Origin: Knoxdaviesia capensis | Lineage: Eukaryota > Ascomycota > Sordariomycetes > Microascales > Gondwanamycetaceae | Direction of reading: 5' to 3' | NCBI GenBank assembly: GCA_001510575.1 | Contig: LNGK01000004.1 | Coordinates: 3,904,667 to 3,968,666 of the forward strand | Length of the DNA: 64,000 bases | In this document: positions 46,974 to 59,536 of the stretch, one piece after another | Layout of the letters: the number at the start of each line of letters is the position of its first letter | Numbering within the stretch: position 1 is the stretch's first letter | Program-made: the position numbers and the translations under genes | Notes under the pieces: generated by a model | Told to the model about the DNA's origin: nothing | The model's input: the letters and a program-made list of their open reading frames with translations, nothing else | The model's database searches: none

Positions 46974-49483
46974 CTACACACCCGGCCACCGGATGCGAAG
47001 ACCATCAACCCAGCGGCGGTAGAGAACCTCAGACAGTTGCTGGCAGTGCTCCATTCCCGGCATGGCGTTGCCGCCGGGATACTTCGCCTCCAAGCCGGTC
47101 TTCTCGCTGGCCCGCACGGGAGAGGGGATGTCCTCCGGGGCCGGCGACTCGGCCTGGCGGCGGCGGAGGCTCTGCAGATGCGGGTTGCCAGGGCTCATCA
47201 CCAGCTTGGTCGGGCTGCCGCTCGTAGTGCTCGACATGGTGGTGGTGGGGCTAGCACCGCCGACGATGCTGCCGTATCCGCGGCGGCGGACCGACCGGAT
47301 GCTGCTGTACATGCTGTCGTCGCCATCGTAGGTGCTACCCGCGTAGCTGCTGTACGTGCCGTAGTTCGCAGCACCACTCTTGATGACGACTGTTCCCTGC
47401 GGCGTGTCAGCCGACGCGCCCTTGGTGGTGCCAAGCCCGCCGGCGGCAGATCCGAGGAATGCCGAGCTCAGCTTGGAGTCCTGCGAAGCCGCGGAAACAA
47501 GATTGCGCATCAGGTGGTACGCGCCATCGGGATCAACAGCGTCCAGCTGAGCAAATGCATCCGAAAGGCGGGCCAGAGCCTCGCGCTTGTCCAGCGAAGA
47601 AGTCTGCGCATGCAGTTCGCTGAGGACCGGCTCGACCGCCTTGTTGTACAGCCGGCGACCCATGAGCCCCTCCTTGGTAGCGGACTCAACAGGAGTGGTG
47701 TAGCCAGGCTGGCGATTCTCGTCGTTAGGCTTGAAGACGTCGTCCGGCGACGAAGGGCGGCCAGTCTGGCCCGAGGTCGAGCTGTCGGAGGGAACCCGGC
47801 GGAACAGGCGAACGCTGGAGCCCGAGTTGCCAAAAGACATGTCGGGCTGCAGCGGCGCGCGACGAGGGCCGCGGATGGAGGCAACAGTGCTGTAGGCGGA
47901 CACAGATGGCTGGCGGCGCATAGTAGACTTCCGGCGCACCGTACCCATAGTGGGCGAGCTGGGGTTGGCCGCATTAGCAGTAGGGGGAGGGAGGGGCGAC
48001 GATGGCTGAAGGGGACCATCCTGGACGTCCAACCGACGCATGGCATTCTCGGTGTTCATGAACATGGCCGACGACGGCTTGCGAGACTTAGTCACAGTCA
48101 GTCTGCCGCTATTCGGCGCAGGCTGCCGCTGAACGGTGCCCGAAACCTTATGATGGGCACTCGAAGGCACGCGGGCCTGTTGCTGCTGAGTCTTGAGGAG
48201 CTGGCCCTGCTGCTGGATCTGCTGAAGAACAGCCGGAGTAATGACCACAGACTTCACGGTGTCGAACACCCACTCGTCAGACTCCTCGGGGGAGGCCATG
48301 TTCTGAAGAGTCTCCTGGTAGTAGATCGGGTGAGACTGGCGGTTCTGTCCAGCATCAAACAGCTTGCGGCGCTCGATCAGTTCCTGAAGAGCTTCAACCT
48401 TGCCGGCCGACTTAATGAACCGGTGACGGAGCAAATCTTTGGCGCTGGGGCGCTGATCGGTGTCCTTGACCAGGCATTGAGCAATGAAATCTTTGAAGTC
48501 GCGGCTGAAGTTGTTGCCCTCAAGCCGGGGCGCAGGATTCTTGGGAATGTGGAATAGGACCTTCATGGGGTGGATATGGGCCAGAGGCGGCTCGCCATTG
48601 GCAAGCTCCATGGCAGTGATGCCAAGGGACCAAATATCGGCCTTGTAGCTGTATCCATCTTGCTGGATGACTTCGGGCGCCATCCAGAAGGGTGTCCCCA
48701 CAAAGGTGTTGCGCTGAGACTTGATGTTGGTGAGCTGGGCAGCAACACCAAAATCAGCCAGCTTGACCTTTCCAAGCTCAGACAGCAGAATGTTCGCGGC
48801 CTTGATATCACGGTGGATCTTGCCCTCGGAGTGCAGGTATTCGAGGCCACGGAGCAGTTCGCGGCAAACAATGGCGATGTGGGCCTCGGAGAAGTTTCCG
48901 GGTTTGAGCTGTTTGTTTTAGATGACCAATTAGCTTGGTTGGCCTACGTACGTAGCAAGCCGGCAACCGAAGTCAGGGTAACTCACCAGATCAAGGCACG
49001 AACCACCACCGAGATACTCCATGATAATCCATAGCTTGTGACCACGCAGGAAGCATCCTTTGTACTGGGTAACAAACGAACTCGCGCAAGTGCTCAGAAC
49101 GGCAATTTCGCCTTGAATCTCCTGGATATCATCTTCGCTCGACTCGAGATCGATCTGAAAAAAGATTTCTTGTTAGCAATGCATCCCACCACGCGGCAGT
49201 CATGCCTGTTTCTCGTTTCCACCGTCACCTCACGGCCAACTTACGTGCTTGATGGCGACCGTCTCGCCAGTGGCTCTCTCAATAGCCTTGTAGACAACAC
49301 CAAAACTGCCACCTAAATGCCAAAGAAAGAGAAAAAAAAAGCAGGTTAGTAACTGGATATTGCATTCGCTTTCCACAAATCGGCACTGTCGCAGTCTGAA
49401 CTCGAGGTCGCAGCAGTGGATAACTTACGTCCAAGCTCTTCGAGCACTTGGTAGTGGTCGGCAAGGCCGTCGTCGTGCACCAT
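46974..49483 (-). CDS. STE20-family germinal-centre kinase (GCK-III/MST-like)
   Basis: Four exons, 49483-49429, 49312-49245, 49154-48987 and 48908-46974, give about 741 residues with introns of 78-116 nt. The kinase domain starts near residue 11: the glycine loop LGRGSFGVVY spans the first junction, followed by the VAIKH lysine, EYLGGGSCLDL, the catalytic HRDIKAANILL, DFG in LADFGVAAQ and GTPFWMAPEV. The tail after the kinase contains SHPIYYQETL and DEWVFDTVKSV, typical of fungal MST/GCK kinases, followed by a Gln-rich stretch and a long Ser/Pro/Arg-rich region. A C-terminal helical segment (LSDAFAQLDAVDPDGAYHLM) is conserved in fungi. Such kinases act in septation, polarity or morphogenesis networks. 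I cannot decide which named fungal member (Sid1, Nak1/Kic1, Sps1 or MST-1 type) it represents. Confidence 0.92.
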
Positions 49484-50561
49484 CTTGAAGGATATTGATG
49501 CCGGCGCAGTGGGAGATGGTTGTTGGATTTGCGATGGTCAGGCGTGTTGTCTGTGACTTTCGGCTTCTTCGATTTCCTTGACAGGTCACCGCTTCGCAAG
49601 CTTGACGTCAAAGTTCAGAGCACCAGCTCTGTGAAGCTTGGGACGGCAGGTAGTTCTTGTTTCTCGCAAGGGGAAGAATGTCTAGGGAGGCCCGATAAGA
49701 AGGGAGCAGGAATGTTGGAGTTGAGCGGGGTGAGGAGAATTAAAGTTCCTCGATGCTCAGGTGAGGGAATGCAGAAGCAGGATTGTAGTGAAATGAAAAA
49801 CAAGACTCTGACAATGATCACAAAAATATAGCCTCCTGCGCAACCTTCAACGGGTGGTTTGGAGGGCACAAGGTGGGAGTATATGTGGTACAGATCAGAC
49901 GTCTGTGATATATGGATGTATAAGTGGTTTCGGTAAACAAAGAGATGCAAGTATTCAAGGCCTCGACAGAAGAAGACGACGACACAAAGACAACAGCCAA
50001 CACAGCAAAAAAGGCTCTTAAAGAGACAAAGGAGGAGATAGAATAAAAATGAAAAGAGAAGATCAGGAAGAGGACGAGGAAGGGTCGCAATCTGGAGGAG
50101 GATAAGATGCAATTAAAGAAGAAAAAGGGCCTTGATAGAAGGAGGTGGAAGGGCATAAGAAGGCTTTCCAAAGCTTCTTCGAATGGAACCCAGAAACACT
50201 TGGTGGCGTCCCTGTCCAGATATGAACAGACGTTACGGGGTGGAGACGGCAACCAGTAGTTTAGCAGTCGTGGGAGTGGGAAAAAGAAGGCGTATTCTGG
50301 TTGTCTGGGAAAAGGACCCAGAGAAAAAAAGAAAAGCAAAAAAAGAGCAATCAGGAGGCTGTAAATTACGGGCGGAAGGGTATTCTGGAGCCGGGGACTT
50401 GGATTTACCAGGGGATGAGCAGTAAGTTGTGTCTATCCAGAGTCTAGTCTAGTTGTGTGCTATGTTTTGTCGTTGGTTGAGCTGCAGGGGAGAGGGGTAT
50501 ACGAAGTTGGCAGCAGCTTATCACCGTCGATATCAGAGAGTCGTATTGCGGGCGTGTTGTT

Positions 50562-50592
<31 letters not shown>

Positions 50593-53500
50593 CTGTGCTG
50601 TATCAAGCTGTCTTGGCTGAGGGTTGGGTTGGAGTGTTGGACGAGGACTTCAGACGATCAGGGGATCCCCCTGAGCTCGGGAAGACATAAAGTATGCAAG
50701 GTCCGGATATCGATAAAGTGCCTACGTACACAAGACACGAGCGACTGTGCTGGAGAGACTTATCCAAAAACAAGCACAACTTGTTCGAGCGGAGAGGGTC
50801 AAAGATGCTACCGAGAGCGTTAGTGAAAAGGTCAGAGAGACCCTAGGCAAATATGGCAAGGGGAGCCTTGCACACCTGATTTATTTACTTTTAACTGCTT
50901 TGGGAGAACAGCTGGTGCTGCCGACCTTGAAAAGCGCTGGGGCCAGTCAGCGGCTTCAGCCGAGGTGCATTAATATGCAAATGTGTGATATAGGGTTCTT
51001 CGGAGAGTCAGGATGGGGTGTCCATATCGCAGGCGCAGCAGAAGAACACGGAAAAAGCAGTAACAACAGTAGAAAAAGCCCAGAAAGAGAAGACGGAAGA
51101 AGATGAGGAACTCGTAAGTAGCTGAAGATCGACCCGGATTTAGATAGGGTGTGTGTGGTATGAAATCACAGAGTAAGCTCAAGTTGTGTCTAAACAGAGC
51201 ATGCACAAGAATGGATAACAAGATAGTGATAGAAACCGTAGTCACAGTGGATAATGAGTGGTGATGACGAAACTTGCACAGCTGAGAGAAGTGGGTGAAA
51301 GCTGAAGATTCAGGAAGAATTCTTGGTGATACTTGGATTTGTGGGGAGGAAAGCAGGGCTTTAGATAGTCAAAAACTCCAGGGTCCATAACCAGTTCCAA
51401 ACTCTGAAAATGATTTTGTGCACGAGCACAAATCCCGACGGGTAGGGTAGGGTTTGGGCTTGCCAACGGAAGGCGCAAGGGACGGAGCTGCCACGGCAAT
51501 TACGACTAAGTGCATATCCCGCGATAGACGCATTAACTCGGTGTATTGCATAAATGCATTGCATCTATCGAATACATCTGCTGTACGTGAGAGAGACATT
51601 GGACTCTGATATGCGCAGTGATGCTATCACGAAAGTCAGTGAGTTGGCAGCGGGATTTGCGATGCAGGATGAAGCGAACAGAGGCAGCCGCCAGAGACGA
51701 TCAGATGTTCACATTCAGAAGTGGGCATCCCTGAGCCGTCAATCGTGCGGTGTCTGTGTTCATGTGGCCGGCCAGCTCAGCACAGCGTCCCCTTGCATTG
51801 GCACGCTGGCCTTGGAGAAGGGTGCCTGTCGGGAGGGACAATGTCGGGAGGGACAGCAACCTTGTTCCCAAAAGCAACCAAGAGGCGGCAAACACACACA
51901 CATGATCAAGACCTGAGACTTGATGCCGTTGGACATGATACGAAACATCGCCATGCCGGACATGCAAAGCTGCCAGGGGCGTTGTTGCTGTTGTTTGAGG
52001 AGCATCGTGTGTGTTTGACGATGCTGGCGTCAGCTAGTCGGAGTGCGGGAAGCAAACAGGCCAGCAAGGCACTTTGATAAGTTGATGAGGTCCATCCTCC
52101 TCTCTTCTTCTGCTCCTTATCAACGACTCCATGGCGTAAACGCACACCTCTCTGAGAAGGGGGCATTTCGGTCTTGTCCATCCATGATTTCCGTTTGCTG
52201 GGCCCCAGGAACGGCCATCCATGGTTGTCGTTTTCTGGAATCGTGGCATTCTCCTGTCTTCAATCTCGGGAAATCTCCCAAGATGGGGGCGTATATGTAA
52301 CTCCATAGTGCCAGAAGGCAGCAAGCGGCGAATAGCTGCAAGTGGAACAGCGTCTTTCTGTTTGGTAGGGCCAGAACGGCGCCGCCGCCACTTTCGTGCC
52401 TCAGTGTGTATCTCCATAGTATCACGATTGGCGGCCATTTAGCGGTTGCTATGGAAACTTGACAACGTTGGCCAATCGGCTGTTGGCAGGCAAAACGCCA
52501 GAGGATGATGTCTGGGGCGTGTTTTTAGTTGGCCTGTTAATGAAGGTTGCCCTCATTGACGTTGCAATGCAATTCTGAGATCCACGCAGCCACTTCTGGA
52601 CCCTCTTGATGAAGAATGCAGATGCAGTATTCCCCTCCTTTCCCATTCTGGGGCAATATATGCACATCCCACATCTTGTATAGGAGTTCATGCGCCGGCT
52701 GCATATACTGTACAGTACTGTACAGTACAGTCCTCGTCCTTACACATATTGTGCTTGCTGATATCTGGACAGCGCAGTATGGTGTCTCAAGACAGGACAC
52801 ATTCCAACGGCGATACGGATCCCTTTCGCCATAAACAATAACACCCCACCGTCAGCTGGGACAGTAGCTAACGATTCTCCCCTGGAGCTAAGCCAAACAG
52901 TTTCCCACTTGGCGTCTGGCCCTCTTCCTTTGTTAGCCTCAGTCTAACATCATCATCGCGGACACAATGAACAAGCCCACACAGCAGCACGATTACAGGA
53001 TCTCCAATTCCGGAAACAAGTCCTTCACAAAAGCAACCCACACGCCTTTAGCCTTTCCGAACAAAATCCCTTCCTCAAAATTCACGTCCCGGCTAGCTGG
53101 TTGCAAGGGTTCTGGTGATCGACAGACTGAACCTCCCGGGATTGTCCCCAAAATGATGGGGGGGGGGTGTTGTTTACCCATTGGTCGCCATGGCAACGCG
53201 GCTGATCGGGCTGGGGATATTCTTCGTCGGGCGTTGTTATTGTTCCCATGCCGGTGCCGGGACCACCGGTTGGCCAGGCATTGGCATTGCCATTTTTAGG
53301 TTGGTCTTGAATTTGCAAGCAATGGGTTCGGAGAGTGACACAGACCTTCGTTAGTGTGATCTCTTGTGTGGAATATACGGAGCGTACAGTACTGAACGGT
53401 ATAAAGCTTCCAGCCCATTTATGCGTCGTATAAGCCCGATTCCACCATCACCACCTCGTGCTTGTGGCTGACAGCGCTCATCGATTGCATGGGAAGTTGA

Positions 53501-54784
53501 CTGACTGTGCTACAACCACCAATACTGTACGAGTGCCTCCTTATATGAGTACTCGTAGGCCATCAATAAAACCGGTCGGGCAGGGAAATACCCAATCCCT
53601 ATCAAGCTGTGATTTGTGTATCTTATCTGCGATGTCCCGTCCGCGCCTCCCAACCGACAAACGCGCGAACAGCTGCCTTGTGCGCAGCCAACATTCCTGC
53701 GAGGTTGCTATTAAATGAACTTACAGTATACATGCTGTCCAGCCGCCTTTGTGACACCTTCACCACCGTGATACCCTCGCCAAACATCCGGATGAACACT
53801 GCAGATCATCTAATGTCCCTGTGAGACTTCGTGATCTCCTAACTGCGGGTTATCTTGTGTTGTAATTAGGGTACAAGGGCAAAAAGCAAAACGGAAGCTG
53901 CGTCTGTGGTGTTCCTGCCCTTTAAACACTTGTCTCAACGGCTGTGTACTGTATTTATTCACTTACACGGTGTTTACGTATGGACAGCTTCACTACATGC
54001 ATATCCTGCTTACATCAACCGGCCACGCCATAAAATTGTCACCACCGCACATTTGTGGCTTCACTTTATTTTTTTTTATTTTTTTTGTCTTCTCTTGTTT
54101 TTGACTTCTCTCCACCATTGTTTTACCTGGAGAATCACACAATTTGGCCGCTTGGATACAGTGTTTTGTGGCCCTCTTTTTCAAGCCCTATCGGCCACTC
54201 ATACAACGCCACACTTCAGCTCCCATACATTTTTGCAGTCCGTTGCTACGAACCTTGCTCTTGGTTGCTAGGGTCTGCACGCCCAATTTGTTTACACAGC
54301 CAATTTATCCATACAGCTCCGGAATTTTTTTTTGGGCAGAGCTCTGTCTGTCTCTACCGCTGTTTTTCTCACCGCCGGAAGTCCAACTAACTACTCTGGT
54401 TACGGTGTTCACTGGCTTACAGCCATACAGTGAAACTCCACTGATCTGTCAACGTCACATTTCACCTCACTCAATCAATCGTGGCGGCCTGGTTGTTGAC
54501 GACTATCTTCTACTTGCTTTTTTGCACCACATCTTCACCGATCACTCTTGTGTACATCAATGAACGATATCCGTGGACTGTGTTTACAGATTGTTCATCC
54601 TGACATCCACACACTCTCATTCTTCTCTGCTTCTCATCACATCCACACAACAGCTTTTGGGAGCTTCAGAAGACCCATACGCAAATTCCTCGGCTTCACA
54701 ACTTCCCTCCTCACGCGATTCACCACCGAATAGCTCCTTCCTGATCTCTCTCGATTCCTCCACGCCTGTGGAGCCGGCGTCATC
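49484..54784. other. Long gene-free region between the kinase gene and cyk3
   Basis: From 49484 to about 50450 the minus strand is pyrimidine-rich and probably forms the kinase leader. A GT run is at about 50569-50592. A TATCGAT motif occurs at about 50708, and TACTG-type palindromes at 52706-52731 and 53385-53396. A near-exact 13-15-bp GTCGGGAGGGACA tandem pair is at about 51829-51856. From about 54060 to 54784 the plus strand is T/C-rich and leads into cyk3. Several frames of 100-140 codons are open in this interval, but none has recognisable similarity or splice support. Confidence 0.45.
52706..52731. repeat. TACTG/TACAG pentamer array
   Basis: Five alternating pentamers of the same type as at 39065-39090, again containing overlapping palindromes, in the gene-free block upstream of cyk3. 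Confidence 0.8.
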
Positions 54785-57700
54785 ATGGCTCCCGAACCTC
54801 CCCCATTGCCTGACAGATTTCCTTGCTGGTGTCGGGCCATCTACTCATGGGGAGGAGAGGTATGAACTGCCACGAGGACAACCCATTGTGCATATGCCTG
54901 TCTTGTCTTGTGATGAACCAAACTGACTTTTGATCCACTGCTTTCCACCCACAGTCCAAACGCGATCTCGGCTTCATTGAAGGCGATCTCATCGAATGTC
55001 TTAATGCCGGGGATGGCTCCTGGTGGACCGGCCGGCTATATCGAGACCGACGAACTGTCGGTTCATTCCCTTCCAACTTCGTCGAGAGACTCCCCGATGA
55101 CTTCCGTCCCGCCACTCGATCCGTCAGTCCTATCCCGCCAGCTCCCACAACAGCTACAAAGGTCGTGCCGCAAAAGTCGAAGACCTTCCGAAAGCCGTTT
55201 GAGGCATACGCCAAAGCTCCCCACTACACCACCGCCAAACAGCCCGAGGTGTACCGAGATGGTCACAAGACGCCGAGATCCCGTGAGAATTCGGACAATT
55301 CGTTCAAGCAGTCTCGAGATAGCATCGAGAGATCGCGGTCTCCAGCTCCGGGGCCTCCCCCGCCGTCACAACTGTCTCATCAGTACCAGGCGCAGGAGCA
55401 TCAACACCAACAGCAACCACGATACAACAGCTACTCGTCTGATACTCGATCCCGCTCACCAGCTCCTCCGGTTGCTCCCATATCATACCACCAGCCCGAA
55501 GATGACTACTACGGCCAATCATCCATTCCCATTCGCTCACATACGCCAAGCTTCTCATCAACCCACGAGCAGCAGCAGCTAATATCACAACCCTCATACC
55601 CTCCCCAAGCTCCTTCTCACTTCCGCTCATCTCAAATCAGCCTCAACCAGTTCCCGACTCATTACGATCAGCCGAGATATGACCAGGATCCGGGGCATAT
55701 CCTGGATGGCCAGGTTGACTCCCCGCCTCCCCCTCCACCGCCGCCTCACCGACATGTTGCCAGACAAGGCTCCGATGCATCGTTCAACAACCAGTACACT
55801 GCTCCTCTTCAGCATTCGCGCCAGGGATCTCATGCTTCCTATGACCCTTCCTTCGTCCAACTGTCTCGGCAGGGCTCACATGCTTCCTACAATAATGAAG
55901 TCGTTGACTACCACCAGCAGCAGCCCGAGCGTCCGCAAGATCGTCCGAAGTATATTCCTTATACCCCTCGAGGCACGTCACCCATTCCTCCATCGCCGAG
56001 TGGCAGTCGCATGACCCCCTCGCCGCTTCGTGAGGCTATGGACGGTATCATCGAGCAGCTCGACGCTCTAAGCATGCCTAGACGAGCTGCCTCACCGGAG
56101 GCGCCACTAGACCCTTGGTCGCCCGAGTGCTTCGATCTGGTGTCGCACCGATCTCGGAGAAAACAACAGCAGCTCCGGCCACAAACGTCCATGGGAATCA
56201 TGACGCAACAAGATGAAGGCTACGAAACCTGGAGTGGATCCTCTCAAGAACCATCGGTGGTCCAGAAAACCACCAGACAGCAAGGACCACAAGACGGGTA
56301 TCCGTTGCCGCAGCTGAACACATATGTGGACAGAATGGAACAGCGACTGGACAAGATGCACCAGCACAACTCGAGCCTGGAGATCACGAACGCCATGCCC
56401 CCTCCGGCCCATATGAACAGATCTCATACCTATGAGCGGCCGAAGTCTTCCATGGGACACGCCCCTGAAGAGGTATTGATCGAACCTCCAGCACCCGATC
56501 GCAGACTGCGCGCAAGAAAATCGGCCTACGACATTAGCCGTGGCGCACTCGGCCGGACATCTACCACAAAGACCAACTCAACTAGTGCCTCGTCCGGTAA
56601 TAGAAGCACCGTGACTACGACAACACAAAGCAGCAGTCGCTCTTTGATGAGCGGGGTTTCGGCGGGAGCGATCAGCGCCACCAGTGCAGGAAGTCTGGAT
56701 CGGAGAAACCAGCGGGCGCAGAGTGCGCTGGGCCTACGGGCGGACATGGAATCGGATCGTCCAGAGACCCCTTTCAGCGGTGTGACCTATCACAGCAGCC
56801 ATGCGTCAGGCGCGCAACAACGACCGCATTCACAAATCGCATTCAACGACGATGCTGGAGCAGGACTTGGAGGACTCGTGCAGCCTAAGCCACCGAAGCG
56901 AAGCATCTTCAAGAAAATCCTGGACTCGGCGAAGACGGGAGTCGCAAACGGACGCAATAGCATTGCTCTCTCTTCGGATGCCTCTCGGCCGACGTCACAC
57001 CTAAGCCGATCTTTCCACGGAGGTGGTGGAGTGGGCATGAGCTCGCCGATGGGAGCTACAGGAATCAGCAGTTCCGGGTTCGGAAATATGTCTCCTTCTA
57101 GAGACGCCGCTCGTGAAATGGGCCTGAGTGGAGCTGGCTCGGGCTCGGGCGATTGGGTGCAGGTGCGCCGTGATATCAACCGGTCCAACTCCCTAAGTCG
57201 CATTGAGAGAAACGAGCGGAAAGACCGGGCACAGATGATGGACTATCCGTCAATTGATGCGGTTGACGAACTCTACGGCAGCATTGAAGGAAACGAAGGC
57301 GCCGACGGCATGCCAGTCTCCCAGCCTATCAACTACCAATCCATCAACCTCAGCCAAGTCGACAAGAACACGCGGTTCCTCGCATCGATTCCGCCCATGA
57401 CTACGGCAATTACTCTCGCTACCACACATGTGTGTCGTCCTTACCGCAGTGATGTGCAGAAGCTGCGGGCCATCTTCACGTGGGCGTCGGAGCGGCTGTG
57501 CTGGGAAGAGGACTTTGAAGGCGAAATCGACACGCGACGGGTCATTCAAACCAAGCGAGCCTGCGCCGAAGAGTTTGCTGTTCTTGTGTACGAAATGTGT
57601 GAGGCGGTCGGAATTCAGTGCGAGGTGGTTCGCGGCTACCTCAAGTCTCCGGGAGACATCCCGGATCCTGGGATGGCTCCGCGGGCCAACCATTGGTGGA

Positions 57701-58869
57701 ATGCCGTCATCATCGATAATGAATGGCGGATGATCGACTGTTGTCTGGCCAGCCCGTCGAATCCCAGACGGGCGCAGTATTCCAGTGTCGGCAGCTCGTC
57801 GGCCGACCCGTGGTGGTTCCTCACGATGCCCGCGGAGATGTGTTGGACGCATATCCCGCAACATCATGAAGAGCAGCACCTGGTGCCGGCTGTAGCGCAC
57901 GAGATTCTCCTGAATCTCCCATGTGCCTGCCCCGCCATGTTCCGTAACGACATTCAGATGTTCGAGTACAATCCGGCGCTGTGCCGGATCCAGGACCTCG
58001 AGATGGCGCATATCAAGTTCAACGTCCCAACCGATATTGAAATTGCGGCCGAAGTTGAGGTCCGGGCCTTTTCGCGGGACATGGATGGGGATCTGTTTGA
58101 GAGCGGCGATGTTATTAAGAAGCCGGCGCTGGCCCAGGCTGAGTGGTTCAATGGTGTGAAGCGGTACACGATCAAGGCGGTGCTTCCGGGCGACGAGGGC
58201 CAGGGAATTCTCAAGGTCTATGCCGGCAAGCGGGGGTTGATGCATAGCATCAAGGACATCCCGCACCCAATGGCGTTTGCGATTCCGATCATCCACTCCG
58301 GCGAGAACCCGCCCTACGACTTTGTCACGCGGCACCCGACGCCACATGCGCAGAGACACGACATATACGTGGCCCAGCCGCAGTGCCAGCGCCTGGCGCT
58401 GAACAACACTTTTGTCTTTGCCATCCGCCAGCACCCGAGCTCGATGGCGCCGCTCTCCACAACCGGATCCAGCACCACGTCGTCGTCTACGGGCCTTACG
58501 CCGGCCTCGAACCCCGGCGGGATGCCGAATCCGTACGTGCGGCCGGGCTCGGCGATGAGCATCACGGCATCCAGCGCCAGCGGGTCGAACCCCAGCACGA
58601 CCAGCGCGTCCTACGTTGCCGGGCGCAAGGCGGCCAAGCTGGCGATCCAGACTCCCGGCGGCAAGATCCTGCGGCTGATGCGCAAGGAGGAGCGCAAGGG
58701 CATCAGCACGGGCGCGTCGCGCAGCGGCGGCGTGGCGGCCGAGGAGGCCGGGGACGGCGGCACGTGGGAAACCATCATCAAGTGCTCCGAGCGCGGGACG
58801 TGGCGCGGGCTGGTGTTGGCGGATCGGACGGCCCGCTGGTGTGTGTTTGCGGAGTGGACGTGTGTGTAA
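54785..58869 (+). CDS. cyk3: Cytokinesis protein CYK3 (SH3 plus transglutaminase-like)
   Basis: Exons 54785-54859 and 54955-58869 are joined by a 95-nt phase-0 intron (GTATGA donor, ACTGAC branch, CCACAG acceptor), giving about 1329 residues. An SH3 domain occupies about residues 15-70 (AIYSWGGESKRDLGFIEGD, WWTGRLY, GSFPSNFVERL), split by the intron. The middle is long and disordered, rich in Gln, Ser and Pro, with an eight-proline run, short repeats of the type RQGSHASY, and a coiled-coil-like segment (YVDRMEQRLDKMHQHNSSLE). The transglutaminase-like domain begins near 860 (IFTWASERLCWEED). C895, H938 and D953 fall in the usual triad contexts. A conserved C-terminal domain follows. Cyk3 acts at the division site and promotes septum synthesis; the role here is inferred. 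A strongly basic stretch (KPPKRSIFKKILDSAK) lies at about 668. Confidence 0.94.
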
Positions 58870-59536
58870 ACGGGAGACGAGGAAGGGAGGGGACCGAAGA
58901 TTGTTAGCAGACACATAGGTGTTTTTTTCCGGCGTTATTCTGTTCTTCTATACCTGCATTGCGGTACGGGACAAACTGTTTCTTTTTTCAAGTGTACTTC
59001 ATGGTCTTCTTTCCAAGCATTTGTGGTTTCTGTTGGAGTTTTAAACATTGTTTTTGGTACTGTTTCATCGACATCTGATTTTTGGGGGTTTGTTCCGGTA
59101 ATTTGTTGGGAACTCTGGCGAACATGGATGAATATTTTGGACTGGGAGTTCAAATAATACACACGCGAGGTGCAATTTGTCGATATACTGTCGTTGACCG
59201 TCCGGTGCTGCCCGGACTCGTAGATGGCAGAACACAAACTGGTGAGAACACCATAGCGGTGGGTTTAACCCTAAAGCATCCACTGCCCCCACAGAAGTGC
59301 CCCGGTACCTGCAAACACTCAATTGGTAAATATTGTTATCGATAAGAAAAATGAAGAAAAAAAAGTCGCCCGCCAGAAAGGATCAAGAGTCCAAGTCTGT
59401 CTTCATCTTCAACTTTTCTCACCCAAAAGACTTGATTCCCTTAGTTTCTCCTATCTGCCACTTCATCCCACGGCCTCTTCTGTCTCATCTTCGTCTCCTC
59501 TCTAGTTCCAACCGTCAATTCGTCTCCAATAGCGCC
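58870..59536. promoter_or_regulatory. Intergenic, cyk3 terminator and ytm1 promoter
   Basis: About 670 nt. The first half has T-rich tracts after the cyk3 stop codon. Nearer ytm1 there is a telobox-like TTTAACCCTAAA at about 59264-59275 and TTATCGATAAGAAAAA at 59336-59351, shared in its core with the ade6 promoter. A pyrimidine-rich leader (about 59400-59520) precedes the ATG. Confidence 0.55.

Noticed and set aside
46905..48557. 550-codon open frame on the plus strand
   Set aside because: It lies fully antisense to the kinase gene. GC-ending codons of the real gene remove stops from this frame, and the translation has no domain.
49818..50339. 173-codon open frame on the minus strand
   Set aside because: Same type of pyrimidine-rich leader, upstream of the kinase gene.
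51554..52438. Several open frames of 90-134 codons on both strands
   Set aside because: No similarity to known families, mutually overlapping and without splice support; left as gene-free sequence.
57250..58914. 554-codon open frame on the minus strand
   Set aside because: Antisense to the transglutaminase-like half of cyk3; Arg/His/Gly-rich shadow translation.
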